Below are positions 7,999-15,898 of a stretch of 18,334 nt of DNA, in pieces (positions within the stretch are counted from its first letter, which is position 1; each line of letters begins with the position of its first letter). Under the pieces are notes generated by a model. It was not told where the DNA came from, did not search any database, and was given only the letters and a program-made list of their open reading frames with translations. The translations under genes were made by a program, and so were the position numbers. Source of the stretch: UBA2365 sp964594045. GTDB lineage: Bacteria > Bacteroidota > Bacteroidia > Chitinophagales > Saprospiraceae. Location: assembly GCA_964594045.1 (NCBI GenBank), contig CAZQKR010000064.1, forward strand, positions 1 through 18,334. Reading direction: 5' to 3'.

Positions 7999-8655
7999 TC
8001 ATTCCCCCTTTATCTCCAGAGTATTAGGTGGTTTTATCAAAAGCGACGTCAACTGCTGCATGGAAACACTCCTGCAAACTGCCGTCGAATTCACCTCAGG
8101 GAAATGCTTTGCAGTCGCGCTGATCATCACATCAGTGTATTCATCGGGCAGCAAAGCGCAATTCCAGTTGGATGCAGTCTCCCATTCAGTGTCGGTCGAA
8201 CCCAGCCATCGCGCTTCGAACTTCAAAGTATAAACCGGGCTGTATGAATCCCCTTCTATATCCGTTATGACGCACCGGTATTTATACCCGTACCAGCTGG
8301 TCGGTGGCATTGTCAGCAAAAGAGTGGCGCTCTCTGAACCGGAATACACGCCATCATCGACAACATCCACAAAACCATTCAGCACATTCACCTGCCACTG
8401 ATAGGTATTGCCCGGATCATTTGTGCCTGCCTGGAAAGTCACATTGGTCTGCGGACATGCCTTAATGATATTGGATTTTGTTCCTGACAAGTGTGTCCTA
8501 TTTCCTGAAGCATCATAACTATATATAATTATGCTGCTGTCTGGATAGATCACTTGAGTCAATCTATCCAGGCTATCATAATTGTAACTAATGGTCTGAC
8601 AATAGCTTATAAAATTCAATATTATTAAATTTATTGTGATAAAAGTTTTTTTCAT
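7999..8655 (-). CDS. Secreted YD-repeat/Ig-like protein, probably C-terminally truncated
   Basis: A 218-residue protein with a signal peptide (1-20, ending SYCQ). Two RHS-type YD repeats follow at 23-54: YNYDSLDRLTQVIYPD and YSYDASGNRTHLSG. Next is an Ig-like domain at about 60-145 (TYQWQVN, then YRCVITDIEGD), then WLGSTDTEWETASNWNCALLPDEYTDVMI (about 150-178). That last block is the start of a module that in Bacteroidota adhesins normally continues into a long beta-helical or T9SS-bearing C terminus. Here the protein stops after TLEIKGE and no sorting domain follows. It begins 74 bp after the RHS gene on the same strand. It may be a remnant of a larger RHS-like gene or a small independent secreted protein. 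It does not look like an immunity protein. Confidence 0.75.
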   Translation of the reverse strand: MKKTFITINLIILNFISYCQTISYNYDSLDRLTQVIYPDSSIIIYSYDASGNRTHLSGTKSNIIKACPQTNVTFQAGTNDPGNTYQWQVNVLNGFVDVVDDGVYSGSESATLLLTMPPTSWYGYKYRCVITDIEGDSYSPVYTLKFEARWLGSTDTEWETASNWNCALLPDEYTDVMISATAKHFPEVNSTAVCRSVSMQQLTSLLIKPPNTLEIKGE

Positions 8656-8729
8656 AGTTCAGATTTTAAAATCTCTTAAAAATTAGTTGTAAATAATCAC
8701 AATGACTAATCCTTAATTCATGAATTTGG

Positions 8730-11700
8730 TTAATAATTACAATTAGTTTTCGGCTTATCGTTAAATATTGAAGGTTCAATGCCTTTGTAAATTTTATATA
8801 AATCGGGAATCATGTTGAATAAAGAGCTAAGTATAGCTGACGATGCAAAATTATTTAAATTTCCTAAGTGGTTTGTTGCAGTAGCGATGTTTGATAAATT
8901 TCCAGAAAATAATAGATTACCTAATCCACCAACTGCATTACCATATATCCAAGCTCTTACAGCATCTTTTGCAGGCTGCAGATTTAATAATTCATCAACA
9001 TATGGAATACCTGCAATATCAGAGTCATGTGCCATTTTTGCATTAGCAATTGTATTGCCAGGCGTAAATGAATTTATAAAATTGTAATTACCAGCAGTAA
9101 AATCTTTCATAGCATTGTTAGCAAGATATAATGAAGCTGTTCCAGCTATAATAGCTGCTTCTGTGAATCCAGCACGAGATGAAACATATGCAAATTTACC
9201 TGCAAGAAAAGAGGAGATGTACTCAGTAGTTCCCCGTGCGTATTGAGCAAGCGCCGCAGTCATCATTCCCTCGCTAAATAAACCAGAAGCGTCATAATTT
9301 GATATAGGACTATTTAAACCATACACATACCTATTTATCGTCTGCGGATAATTCAAATCATATTCAAAAGCATCCTTGCTCAAAAACCGTCCATTCAGTG
9401 CATCATAATACCTCGCCCGTACATAATACAAGCCCGGTGCTTCTGCTTCCACCCCATATTCACCAAGAAAAGTAAAGGGCTGCTCAGTCGTTCCGGTGTG
9501 CGTGACCACAGTGCCAAAAGGATCATAAGTGTACCAATCCTGTATCTCCGCATTTTCATCGGTAAGCATGATGGTATTGTGCTGACCGTCAAAATGATAA
9601 TACAAAGGATTGTCCAGGGAGTCGATCTGCCCAAGCAAGCCCAACCCATAGATGTAATCTGCAATGACTTCCCCATTTTCATCCGTGATCTGCAACACTT
9701 TTGAAAGATTGGTACTGATATCCACCACAAACCGCTTCACTTCTGTTCCTTCAGTAACAGAAAGCCTGTTTCCCAAAGGATTGTAGGTATAACTGAATAC
9801 ATCGGCATTGGTATTGGTCCTGCCGGTGAGGAGGTTGTCCACTGTAAATGTATAACCTGCATTAACAGTCCCGTCAGTTTCCGCGATCCTGTTGCCGGAA
9901 AGATCATGCGTGTAGGTCCATATAGAATCCGAAAGCATGATATCATCTGCTGTATAGGCATATACCCTTGAAAGATCCTCCGCTACGCCTGATTGCTGTC
10001 CGAACTTTTGCTCCGAAATCCTGTTCCCTACAGGGTTCAAATCAAAATAACTGCCGGACATCACCGTGCTGTCTGCATCATAGTAGATCCTCGAAATCAG
10101 CCTCCCTGCCTGGTCATAGGTATAGCTGCACCTGATCTCATTGGGATAGAGCAATTCCCTGATCCGTCCGGAAGCATCATAACTGTAGGTATATACTTTC
10201 CCGAGCCAGTCCGTAACTGTAACCAGGTCATTGGCGCCATCATAAGTATAGTTGACCGTTTTATTACCGGGATAAACCATCGAAGTTTTATTGCCTGCAT
10301 CATCGTATTCGAACCCAACGGACTTACCATTTGGATCGGTATACCCTGTCAGCCGGTTGAGACTGTCATATTCCATTTCCGAAGTGCCGGACAGATTGGT
10401 CATGGTGAGGACATTGCCATTATCATCGTAGGTAAAGGTGTAGTTATCACCGGTAGAATTGACCACGGTGATGATCCGGTTCAATGCATCATAGGTTTTG
10501 GTGATCGTACCGGTTGGTTTGGTTAGGGTGGTGATATTTCCGTTGTTGTCAAGGGTATAACTGATCACATTACCCGCAGCATCCGCGGAACTGATCAGAC
10601 GATTGGCGGAATCGTATGAATAACTGATCGGATGACCATTGGGATCTGTCACAGTTAGTCGGTTTCCTGCGGCATCATAACTGACTGATGTCTCATTTCC
10701 TAAAGGATCTGTGACGGTCACCATTCTGTTCAGGCCATCGTACCCATATACGGTGGTTCTGTTCAGTGCATCGGTCATGGAGATCAGGTTATCATTGTTG
10801 TCGTAGGTGTAGCTGGTTAGGTTACCCATGCCATCGGTCATGCTTGCCTTTTTGTTGGTGGGCGTGTAAGTATAATCCGTGAACCTGTTGTCCGGGTCTG
10901 TCACCCGGATCAGGTTGCCTGCCGGATCATAGGTATATTGGGTCGTCCCGAGTGCGTTGGTCATGCTGGTTTTCCTGTTGGCTGCATCGTAGGTATAGCT
11001 CACGACATGATTGTTCGGATCGGTGACCGTGATCAGGTTATCCCGGACATCGAATGCGTAGCTGGTGATCCCGCCCAGGGGGTCGGTGGAGCTCACTTTT
11101 CTTCCCTTTTTGTCATAGCTGTAGAAGGTGATGGATCCGTTTTTGTCTTTGATGCTGAGTAGCTGGTTATTGGCATCGTAGGTGCTTTCCACCGTTTTGC
11201 CCAGCGGATCAATTACCACGAGTACATTATTATTGAGGTCATAGGTGTAGGTGGTGGTATGGCCGTTCTCATCCGTTTCTGACAACTTGCGACCTGCTGC
11301 ATCATAAGTAAAATGCCTGGTACCGGCTGCCGTTTGTATCGACAACAGGTCTCCAAAATCCGAATAAGTATAGTTCGTTATATTTCCTTTTCCATCTGTC
11401 ATTTGGGTCATCTGGCCCAGGCTATCATATGTATATCGCACTTTGGTGCTGTCTGCCAGCATGATGGAATCCAGGTTGTTGGTGAGAGTATTGTAAAATA
11501 AGTTTTTTTGGTTACCATTCGCATCTATGATCTGTAAGGGAGAGTTGAATTGATTGTAGACCACATCAGTGATCCTGTTTCCGGGTAATGTGTCAGAGAG
11601 CATATTGGCTCTGCTGTCATAAAGGCGTTTTATCTGTTCACCGAGTTCGTTGGTAGTTTTTATTTCATTGCTATGTATATCATATTCATACGATCGATCA

Positions 11701-13115
11701 TGACCAAGTTCATTAGTTTCATTGGTTTTTCTGTAATAAGCATCATGTAATACGATGATCTCTGAATTGTCAGGATTGGTAACAGATGTTGCCCCAACTT
11801 CGGGCGTGTCGTATTCAAAAATGGTTAGCTGTTGGTGTCCGTCCTTTTGCGAAATGACCTTACTTGTAAGTGGATCGTAAGAATTATGCACAACAGTGTC
11901 TCCCAGATTGTTGAATGCAGTAAGCAACAGATGCGCATCATCATAAACAAAACAGGATGTATCACTATTTGCATTGATTACTTTGATCAGGTTGTCATTT
12001 TCATCATATTCATAATAGATATATCGGTTCAGAGGATCCTTCACAGAAGTGATTTTGTCGTCAGTATATCCTAATTCAATCAACCTGCCTCCGGGTCCGG
12101 CTATGCTATCAAGTATCGCCCCGTTATAATATAGTACAGTGGCATTGCCATTGAGGTCGATGATGCTATCCAGTTTTCCGCTGGGATCAAACTGATATCG
12201 TATCTTCTCGCGGGTATATAAAGAGTAACTTAGGTCGCTGTTTTTTTGCAGACTATCCAGCGTACCAGAGTATAGAGGAAAAGAATTACCAAACTCGTCT
12301 AACGGAATAAAAGTAGCCATATGTCCATCCGCATAATGTACATCCCATGCTGTGTCCTGCCTGTTGACAAGACTGTATCGGTAAGAATGCGACCAGCCAT
12401 ACCCCAATGGACCTGATACTTCGTTATTGAGCGAATTGTAGTAACGTGAAAACTCAATATTACCTTCAATAACGGGAATTCTTAGGTCAGACTTGTTGTT
12501 TGTAAAGGTCCCAGTTCCCAACTGTACAGGGTCTGCGTATAAATACTGATTGCTTTGCTGGTTGATCGCATACTCGGGGATGATAGTTCCTCCGGTGAAT
12601 AACAGAGCAATATTGTTTATAACACCTGTTTCTGCAGGCCAGTAATCTTTGATTTCAATGGTCCAGTTACCGTTGACAGAGCCTGTCAATAATGAATTCA
12701 TACTCTGCAAAGACCTGGCTTGTCCGCTGTATGCCGGGTTGTTACTACACGTTGCATTCAACGCAGCATAGGTTACGGCTGCCCCATCCCTGAAAGTGAT
12801 GTTCATATTATTTCCATCACACCCGAAACAAGGATTCGTTCCCAATTCTTTGAATACAATGGCACTGTTTCCTTGGGGATTAGTGACCTTTAGCTGCAGG
12901 TCTGCCACCCATGTATGGTTCAGATTCACCAATACAGCTAAATGTGCAGGATTAAAGCCTAAATTGACCTGCTGGGTAAAAGTCCGGGTACCCCAGTCCG
13001 TTATGGTCGCACCGCTCGCATTGGCAACCACCACTGACTGACTCTGCGATAACAGGAATGATGTCGAAATAAACAAGCAGATTGCAGTAAGTATAGTTTT
13101 TTTCATTATGACCAT
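8730..13115 (-). CDS. Large secreted RHS/YD-repeat protein with N-terminal P domain
   Basis: A 1461-residue protein. Signal peptide about residues 4-25; the better start is the second Met (MKKTIL, codon at 13104-13106), because MVI before it breaks the usual MKK opening. Residues about 40-175 are a proprotein-convertase P domain (WTIEIKDYWPAETGVINNIA). A DUF6531-like opening of the RHS shell follows (LRIPVIEGNIEFSRYYNSL, then GYGWSHSYRY). Roughly forty YD repeats of about 21 residues run from about 300 to 1180, and the RHS core (YYDALNGRFLSKDAF, then INRYVYGLNSPISNYDASGL) ends at about 1279. Such shells enclose a C-terminal effector and cut it at the core. The last 182 residues (DNA 8730-9278) are that tip: hydrophobic, no recognised toxin motif. 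The tip DNA is much richer in AT (15 of 60 G+C at 8761-8820 versus 27 of 60 at 10741-10800). No T9SS sorting domain is present. Confidence 0.93.
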   Translation of the reverse strand: MVIMKKTILTAICLFISTSFLLSQSQSVVVANASGATITDWGTRTFTQQVNLGFNPAHLAVLVNLNHTWVADLQLKVTNPQGNSAIVFKELGTNPCFGCDGNNMNITFRDGAAVTYAALNATCSNNPAYSGQARSLQSMNSLLTGSVNGNWTIEIKDYWPAETGVINNIALLFTGGTIIPEYAINQQSNQYLYADPVQLGTGTFTNNKSDLRIPVIEGNIEFSRYYNSLNNEVSGPLGYGWSHSYRYSLVNRQDTAWDVHYADGHMATFIPLDEFGNSFPLYSGTLDSLQKNSDLSYSLYTREKIRYQFDPSGKLDSIIDLNGNATVLYYNGAILDSIAGPGGRLIELGYTDDKITSVKDPLNRYIYYEYDENDNLIKVINANSDTSCFVYDDAHLLLTAFNNLGDTVVHNSYDPLTSKVISQKDGHQQLTIFEYDTPEVGATSVTNPDNSEIIVLHDAYYRKTNETNELGHDRSYEYDIHSNEIKTTNELGEQIKRLYDSRANMLSDTLPGNRITDVVYNQFNSPLQIIDANGNQKNLFYNTLTNNLDSIMLADSTKVRYTYDSLGQMTQMTDGKGNITNYTYSDFGDLLSIQTAAGTRHFTYDAAGRKLSETDENGHTTTYTYDLNNNVLVVIDPLGKTVESTYDANNQLLSIKDKNGSITFYSYDKKGRKVSSTDPLGGITSYAFDVRDNLITVTDPNNHVVSYTYDAANRKTSMTNALGTTQYTYDPAGNLIRVTDPDNRFTDYTYTPTNKKASMTDGMGNLTSYTYDNNDNLISMTDALNRTTVYGYDGLNRMVTVTDPLGNETSVSYDAAGNRLTVTDPNGHPISYSYDSANRLISSADAAGNVISYTLDNNGNITTLTKPTGTITKTYDALNRIITVVNSTGDNYTFTYDDNGNVLTMTNLSGTSEMEYDSLNRLTGYTDPNGKSVGFEYDDAGNKTSMVYPGNKTVNYTYDGANDLVTVTDWLGKVYTYSYDASGRIRELLYPNEIRCSYTYDQAGRLISRIYYDADSTVMSGSYFDLNPVGNRISEQKFGQQSGVAEDLSRVYAYTADDIMLSDSIWTYTHDLSGNRIAETDGTVNAGYTFTVDNLLTGRTNTNADVFSYTYNPLGNRLSVTEGTEVKRFVVDISTNLSKVLQITDENGEVIADYIYGLGLLGQIDSLDNPLYYHFDGQHNTIMLTDENAEIQDWYTYDPFGTVVTHTGTTEQPFTFLGEYGVEAEAPGLYYVRARYYDALNGRFLSKDAFEYDLNYPQTINRYVYGLNSPISNYDASGLFSEGMMTAALAQYARGTTEYISSFLAGKFAYVSSRAGFTEAAIIAGTASLYLANNAMKDFTAGNYNFINSFTPGNTIANAKMAHDSDIAGIPYVDELLNLQPAKDAVRAWIYGNAVGGLGNLLFSGNLSNIATATNHLGNLNNFASSAILSSLFNMIPDLYKIYKGIEPSIFNDKPKTNCNY

Positions 13116-13230
13116 GGTTATATGATTTTTTTATCTTAATTTTTTTATAATGTATATTTCTTTTGTTTTAATTGTTGAAATTGATTTTTGTCAGGGAACT
13201 ATTTTTATTTGCTGTCCTCTGACCTCTTGC

Positions 13231-13385
13231 TACCCCCTAACCCCCTCAAGGGGGAACTCCTACTCACACCTCCCATCACACTTATCCCTCCCAACACTAC
13301 ATACTATTTTCACATGTCTATGCGTGGGTGGGTCTACCCCTTAAGGCAGTATGTCCCAGCTTAACGCAGGGAGGGCTGGGGGGTA
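13231..13385. repeat. TACCCCC...GGGGGTA element, copy 1 (MITE-like)
   Basis: A 155-bp element that starts TACCCCCTAACCCC and ends GGGCTGGGGGGTA, so the tips are inverted repeats. The left part continues CCTCAAGGGGGAAC, shared with the copies near 15.9-16.3 kb. The right part carries a ~41-bp unit (13345-13385) that recurs exactly at 13418-13458. It encodes nothing. It sits in the gene-free 13116-13617 stretch between the RHS gene and the second FGE-like gene. Confidence 0.65.
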
Positions 13386-13525
13386 ACATTGCAATTTTTT
13401 CCTTTGCTACCTCATTAGGCAGTATGTCCCAGCTTAACGCAGGGAGGGCTGGGGGGTAGTTGTGCCTTTTAAGCTACCCATTTAAGCACCATATTCCTGC
13501 TTTACGCAGGGAGGGCTGGAGTGTA
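13345..13525. repeat. Three tandem right-end units of the same element
   Basis: A 41-bp unit at 13345-13385 is repeated without a mismatch at 13418-13458 (period 73 bp). A diverged third copy lies at about 13483-13525. Each contains TTTACGCAGGG/TTAACGCAGGG and a GAGGGCTGG end. Only the first is joined to a left end (13231), so copies 2 and 3 look like solo right ends left by duplication or partial loss. Confidence 0.65.
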
Positions 13526-13565
13526 GATCTGCCTCCCTTTTCTCACTATCTCTTTTATTTTCTCG

Positions 13566-13590
13566 TTTGAAAACGCCATTGCTTTTCAAA
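13566..13590 (-). other. Inverted repeat 27 bp downstream of FGE-like gene 2
   Basis: Stem TTTGAAAA (13566-13573) pairs with TTTTCAAA (13583-13590) around a 9-base loop. It begins 27 bases after the stop at 13618. The same structure at nearly the same distance follows the other paralogue. It lacks the T-run and GC-rich stem of an intrinsic terminator. In DGR targets a hairpin or cruciform just downstream of the variable region assists retrohoming, which is the alternative reading. Confidence 0.6.
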
Positions 13591-13617
13591 GCCTCTGCTT
13601 AGATAAGGATAGTCCGC

Positions 13618-14481
13618 TTATAAACTGCGGGCCAATCGTAAGCCATAAAAGTAATATACAGAGGGATCATAATCTTCTCGGCCAGATACCCGACAGTATG
13701 AAGCACCATGAACACAGCAGCCACCTTTTTCTATGCGATATGTTCCTGTTACAGGTCCTGAAGGATTACAAATGTGGGAGTTATTATTAAAATTATTGAT
13801 ATACCAATCCCAAACAATTTCCCATACATTTCCACTCATATCATAAATGCTTAATTCATTAGGCCCCTTTGTGCCAACCGTATGTGTTATGCCACCAGAG
13901 TTTCCTGAAAACCAAGCTACTTCACTGATATCATTATTACCGGAATATTTGTAACTTTGGCTAAGATTTCCTCCTCTCGCTGCAAACTCCCACTCCGCCT
14001 CTGTAGGTAACCGATAGCCATTTTTGTCACTATTCCAGTAAACGCTGGCTGCGGGAGTTACTCCACCTCCCGAATAATCACTGATACTCCAGGGTTGTGT
14101 CATAGCTGCATCTTTATAATATACCCTGTGTGAGCTTCCCATCTGTTGGAGCGTCAGCACATTGCAGAATACGATCATACTGTACCAGTCAATATTTTCC
14201 ACCGGACAATACGTGCCACAGCCGGTGTGATAACTCGGATTATCGCCCATCACAACTTGCCACTGTCCCTGGGTCACTTCATATTTGCCGATATAAAAAC
14301 TGCTCACCTGAACGGCATGGGCAGGATATTCATCAGAATCACACTCTCCTCCCTGCTCAGGCGTACAGCCCATGACGAACCGGCCTCCTTCAACGAGGAT
14401 CATTTCAGGTTGGGCGGTTAGAAACTTAGTTGAAATCATCAACATCAAAATAAAATAACAAAATGTAGAACCTTTAATCAT
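13618..14481 (-). CDS. Secreted FGE/C-type-lectin-fold protein, copy 2 (diverged)
   Basis: A 287-residue protein with a signal peptide (about 1-23, ending LTAQ) and the formylglycine-generating-enzyme/SUMF1 fold: MILVEGGRFVMGCTPEQGG, then YIGKYEVTQGQWQVVMG, YRLPTEAEWEFAARGG, and IYDMSGNVWEIVWDWY. The tail RIEKGGCCVHGASYC (249-263) departs from the family's RVLRGGSW, and WEIVWDW replaces WEWTWDW. It is a tandem paralogue of the gene at 14683, very similar through the body but strongly different in the last 40 codons. The catalytic Cys pair of true FGE is not in place (only the second position is a Cys, 263), so it is more likely a binding or display protein than an oxidase. The tail's low GC3 (12 of 39 codons) suggests it has not been rewritten recently. 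Confidence 0.9.
   Translation of the reverse strand: MIKGSTFCYFILMLMISTKFLTAQPEMILVEGGRFVMGCTPEQGGECDSDEYPAHAVQVSSFYIGKYEVTQGQWQVVMGDNPSYHTGCGTYCPVENIDWYSMIVFCNVLTLQQMGSSHRVYYKDAAMTQPWSISDYSGGGVTPAASVYWNSDKNGYRLPTEAEWEFAARGGNLSQSYKYSGNNDISEVAWFSGNSGGITHTVGTKGPNELSIYDMSGNVWEIVWDWYINNFNNNSHICNPSGPVTGTYRIEKGGCCVHGASYCRVSGREDYDPSVYYFYGLRLARSL
13621..13737 (-). other. Candidate DGR-type variable region of FGE-like copy 2 (possibly inactive)
   Basis: Codons 249-287. Aligned with copy 1, the residues G-G, A, CRVS, R, P, V, and the end G.RLARSL are kept, while the residues in between differ at most positions; it is one codon shorter. Third positions are mostly A or T, unlike copy 1, so it does not look freshly copied from a C-rich template. 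It ends in the same conserved 3' tract (13601-13634) as copy 1. Confidence 0.45.
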
Positions 14482-14629
14482 ATCATATTTTCGTTGGATT
14501 CAATAATTATTGTATTGCGGTTTATTTCGTAAATAAATATTATTGTTTTTTATAGCTTAAATGATGAATACCTAAAACTCACGTGATTTTTATTTATACA
14601 ATTTTGAATCTTATCTTTCTTTATTTCCC

Positions 14630-14656
14630 CTTTGAAAATGCCTTTGCTTTTCAAAG
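14630..14656 (-). other. Inverted repeat 26 bp downstream of FGE-like gene 1
   Basis: Stem CTTTGAAAA (14630-14638) pairs with TTTTCAAAG (14648-14656) around a 9-base loop, 26 bases after the stop at 14683. Its partner at 13566-13590 has the same stem and loop length with loop changes. The gene-to-hairpin segment (14666-14699, including the gene end) matches copy 2 with one mismatch in 34 bases. It may be a transcript end or the DGR-associated hairpin. Confidence 0.6.
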
Positions 14657-14682
14657 TACCTGCTCAGATAAGGATTGTCCGC

Positions 14683-15552
14683 TTATAAACTGCGGGCCAG
14701 ACGGAAGCCGTAGTTGTCGTAGCGAACGGTCGGGTAGAAGTTGCCGCGACGCGACACCCGGCAGCGGATCGCGTAGCTGAGGCAGCTGCCGCCCCGTAGC
14801 ACACGGTAAGAACCCGAACCGGGCCCCTGCGGATCACATACCCGCTGAGTGCTGTAATAAGTACTTAAATACCAATCCCATGTCCATTCCCATACATTTC
14901 CGCTCATATCATAAATAAACAATTCATTGGGCGCCTTGGTACCAACCTGGTGCGTAGTATTTCCGGAGTTGGAATAATACCACGCGACGTTGCCGATCTC
15001 ATTGCTCCCTGCATACTTGTATCCTTGGCTCTGCTTGCCACCCCTTGCTGCAAATTCCCATTCTGCTTCGGTGGGTAAGCGATAACCGGTTTTGGCGTTA
15101 TTCCAGTACACGGTGCCTGCCGGCGTATCTCCATTCCCACTATAATCGCTGATACTCCAGGGCTGCGTCATAGCTGCATCTTTATAATATACCCTGTGTG
15201 AGCTACCCATCTGCTGCAGCGTCAGCACATTGCAGAATACGATCATGCTGTACCAGTCAATGTATTCCACCGGACAATTGGTGCCACAGCCGGGGAAATA
15301 ACTCGGATTATCGCCCATCACCGACTGCCACTGACCCTGGGTCACTTCGTATTTGCCGATATAAAAAGTGCTTACCTGGACTGCATGGACAGGATATTCA
15401 TCAGAATCACAATCGCCTCCCTGCTCTGGCGTACATCCCATGACAAATCTGCCTCCTTCGACGAGGATCATTTCTGGTTGAGCGGTGACAGATGAATAGA
15501 AAAAGGAGATAGAAGAGATAAGGAATAAAAGTGTGGTTTTTAGTTTGCCCAT
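14683..15552 (-). CDS. Secreted FGE/C-type-lectin-fold protein, copy 1; probable DGR target
   Basis: A 289-residue secreted protein: signal peptide 1-24 (ending VTAQ), then the FGE/SUMF1 fold: MILVEGGRFVMGCTPEQGGD, YIGKYEVTQGQWQSVMG, YRLPTEAEWEFAARGG, IYDMSGNVWEWTWDWY, and the tail RVLRGGSC...GFRLARSL. This fold is the usual scaffold for targets of diversity-generating retroelements, with the variable residues at the C terminus. Here the last 40 codons lie in a 67% GC block (14701-14800) and 33 of 40 end in G or C. True FGE has Cys at GGS+3 and GGS+8. This protein has Cys at +1 and +8 (Cys257, Cys264), so the oxidase pair is broken. It is 201 bp from the second copy on the same strand. Ligand-binding at the cell surface is the inferred role. 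Confidence 0.92.
   Translation of the reverse strand: MGKLKTTLLFLISSISFFYSSVTAQPEMILVEGGRFVMGCTPEQGGDCDSDEYPVHAVQVSTFYIGKYEVTQGQWQSVMGDNPSYFPGCGTNCPVEYIDWYSMIVFCNVLTLQQMGSSHRVYYKDAAMTQPWSISDYSGNGDTPAGTVYWNNAKTGYRLPTEAEWEFAARGGKQSQGYKYAGSNEIGNVAWYYSNSGNTTHQVGTKAPNELFIYDMSGNVWEWTWDWYLSTYYSTQRVCDPQGPGSGSYRVLRGGSCLSYAIRCRVSRRGNFYPTVRYDNYGFRLARSL
14686..14805 (-). other. Candidate DGR variable region (VR) of FGE-like copy 1
   Basis: Codons 250-289. Twenty-five of 40 codons end in C. The residues that vary in DGR targets of this fold are almost all NNC here: CTC, AGC, TAC, ATC, CGC, GGC, AAC, TTC, TAC, TAC, GAC, AAC, TAC. That is the pattern expected when AAC codons of a template repeat are copied with errors at A. 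Sense-strand adenine is only 14% (14701-14800). The fixed framework (RGGS, CRVS, GFRLARSL) and the conserved end plus downstream hairpin fit the family. No template repeat or reverse transcriptase is in the window. Confidence 0.6.
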
Positions 15553-15898
15553 ATCATGAATTTAATGATTTACAAAATAATGGTCCTGTATATTTTGAGT
15601 ATTTTATACAATAGTATGCCTGTATCATGTAGCGTTTTCCCTTTGATTTCCTGCGTTCCGTCACAAAATTCCTCTGGATCCATTGAACTCAAACCGGTCA
15701 TCTCTGCAGGATTTTTTGGTTATTTGTTGTAATACAGTTGATTAATGCAGCAATGTATACTATTTTTTTGAGAAAATGGCGACGCGGGAAGAGGTCTGGG
15801 AAGAAAAATAATAATTTAGAATAAGTATGTTTTAAGAAAGTGGAAGAATGAAATAGATGTCATTTTTGGGTTTTGGGGATTTATGAATTTTCCCTTGC
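15553..15898. other. Gene-free leader region of FGE-like copy 1
   Basis: About 350 bp with no credible reading frame. It must contain the promoter of the gene starting at 15552. On the minus strand TATTTTG near 15573 resembles the -7 box but with one base fewer than the consensus, so no promoter is assigned. Confidence 0.3.

Noticed and set aside
9993..10526. Long plus-strand frames inside the RHS gene
   Set aside because: They are antisense shadows created by the repeated YD codons of the RHS gene and have no recognisable domain.
13566..13590. Intrinsic terminator
   Set aside because: The stem is AT-rich (TTTGAAAA) with a 9-base loop and no T-run follows on the transcribed strand, so it was not called a terminator.
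14482..14682. Template repeat or accessory RNA of a DGR between the FGE-like genes
   Set aside because: The spacer was read for a copy of the variable end and only the shared 3' tract and hairpin were found; no A-rich (AAC) version of the variable block occurs here or elsewhere in the window.
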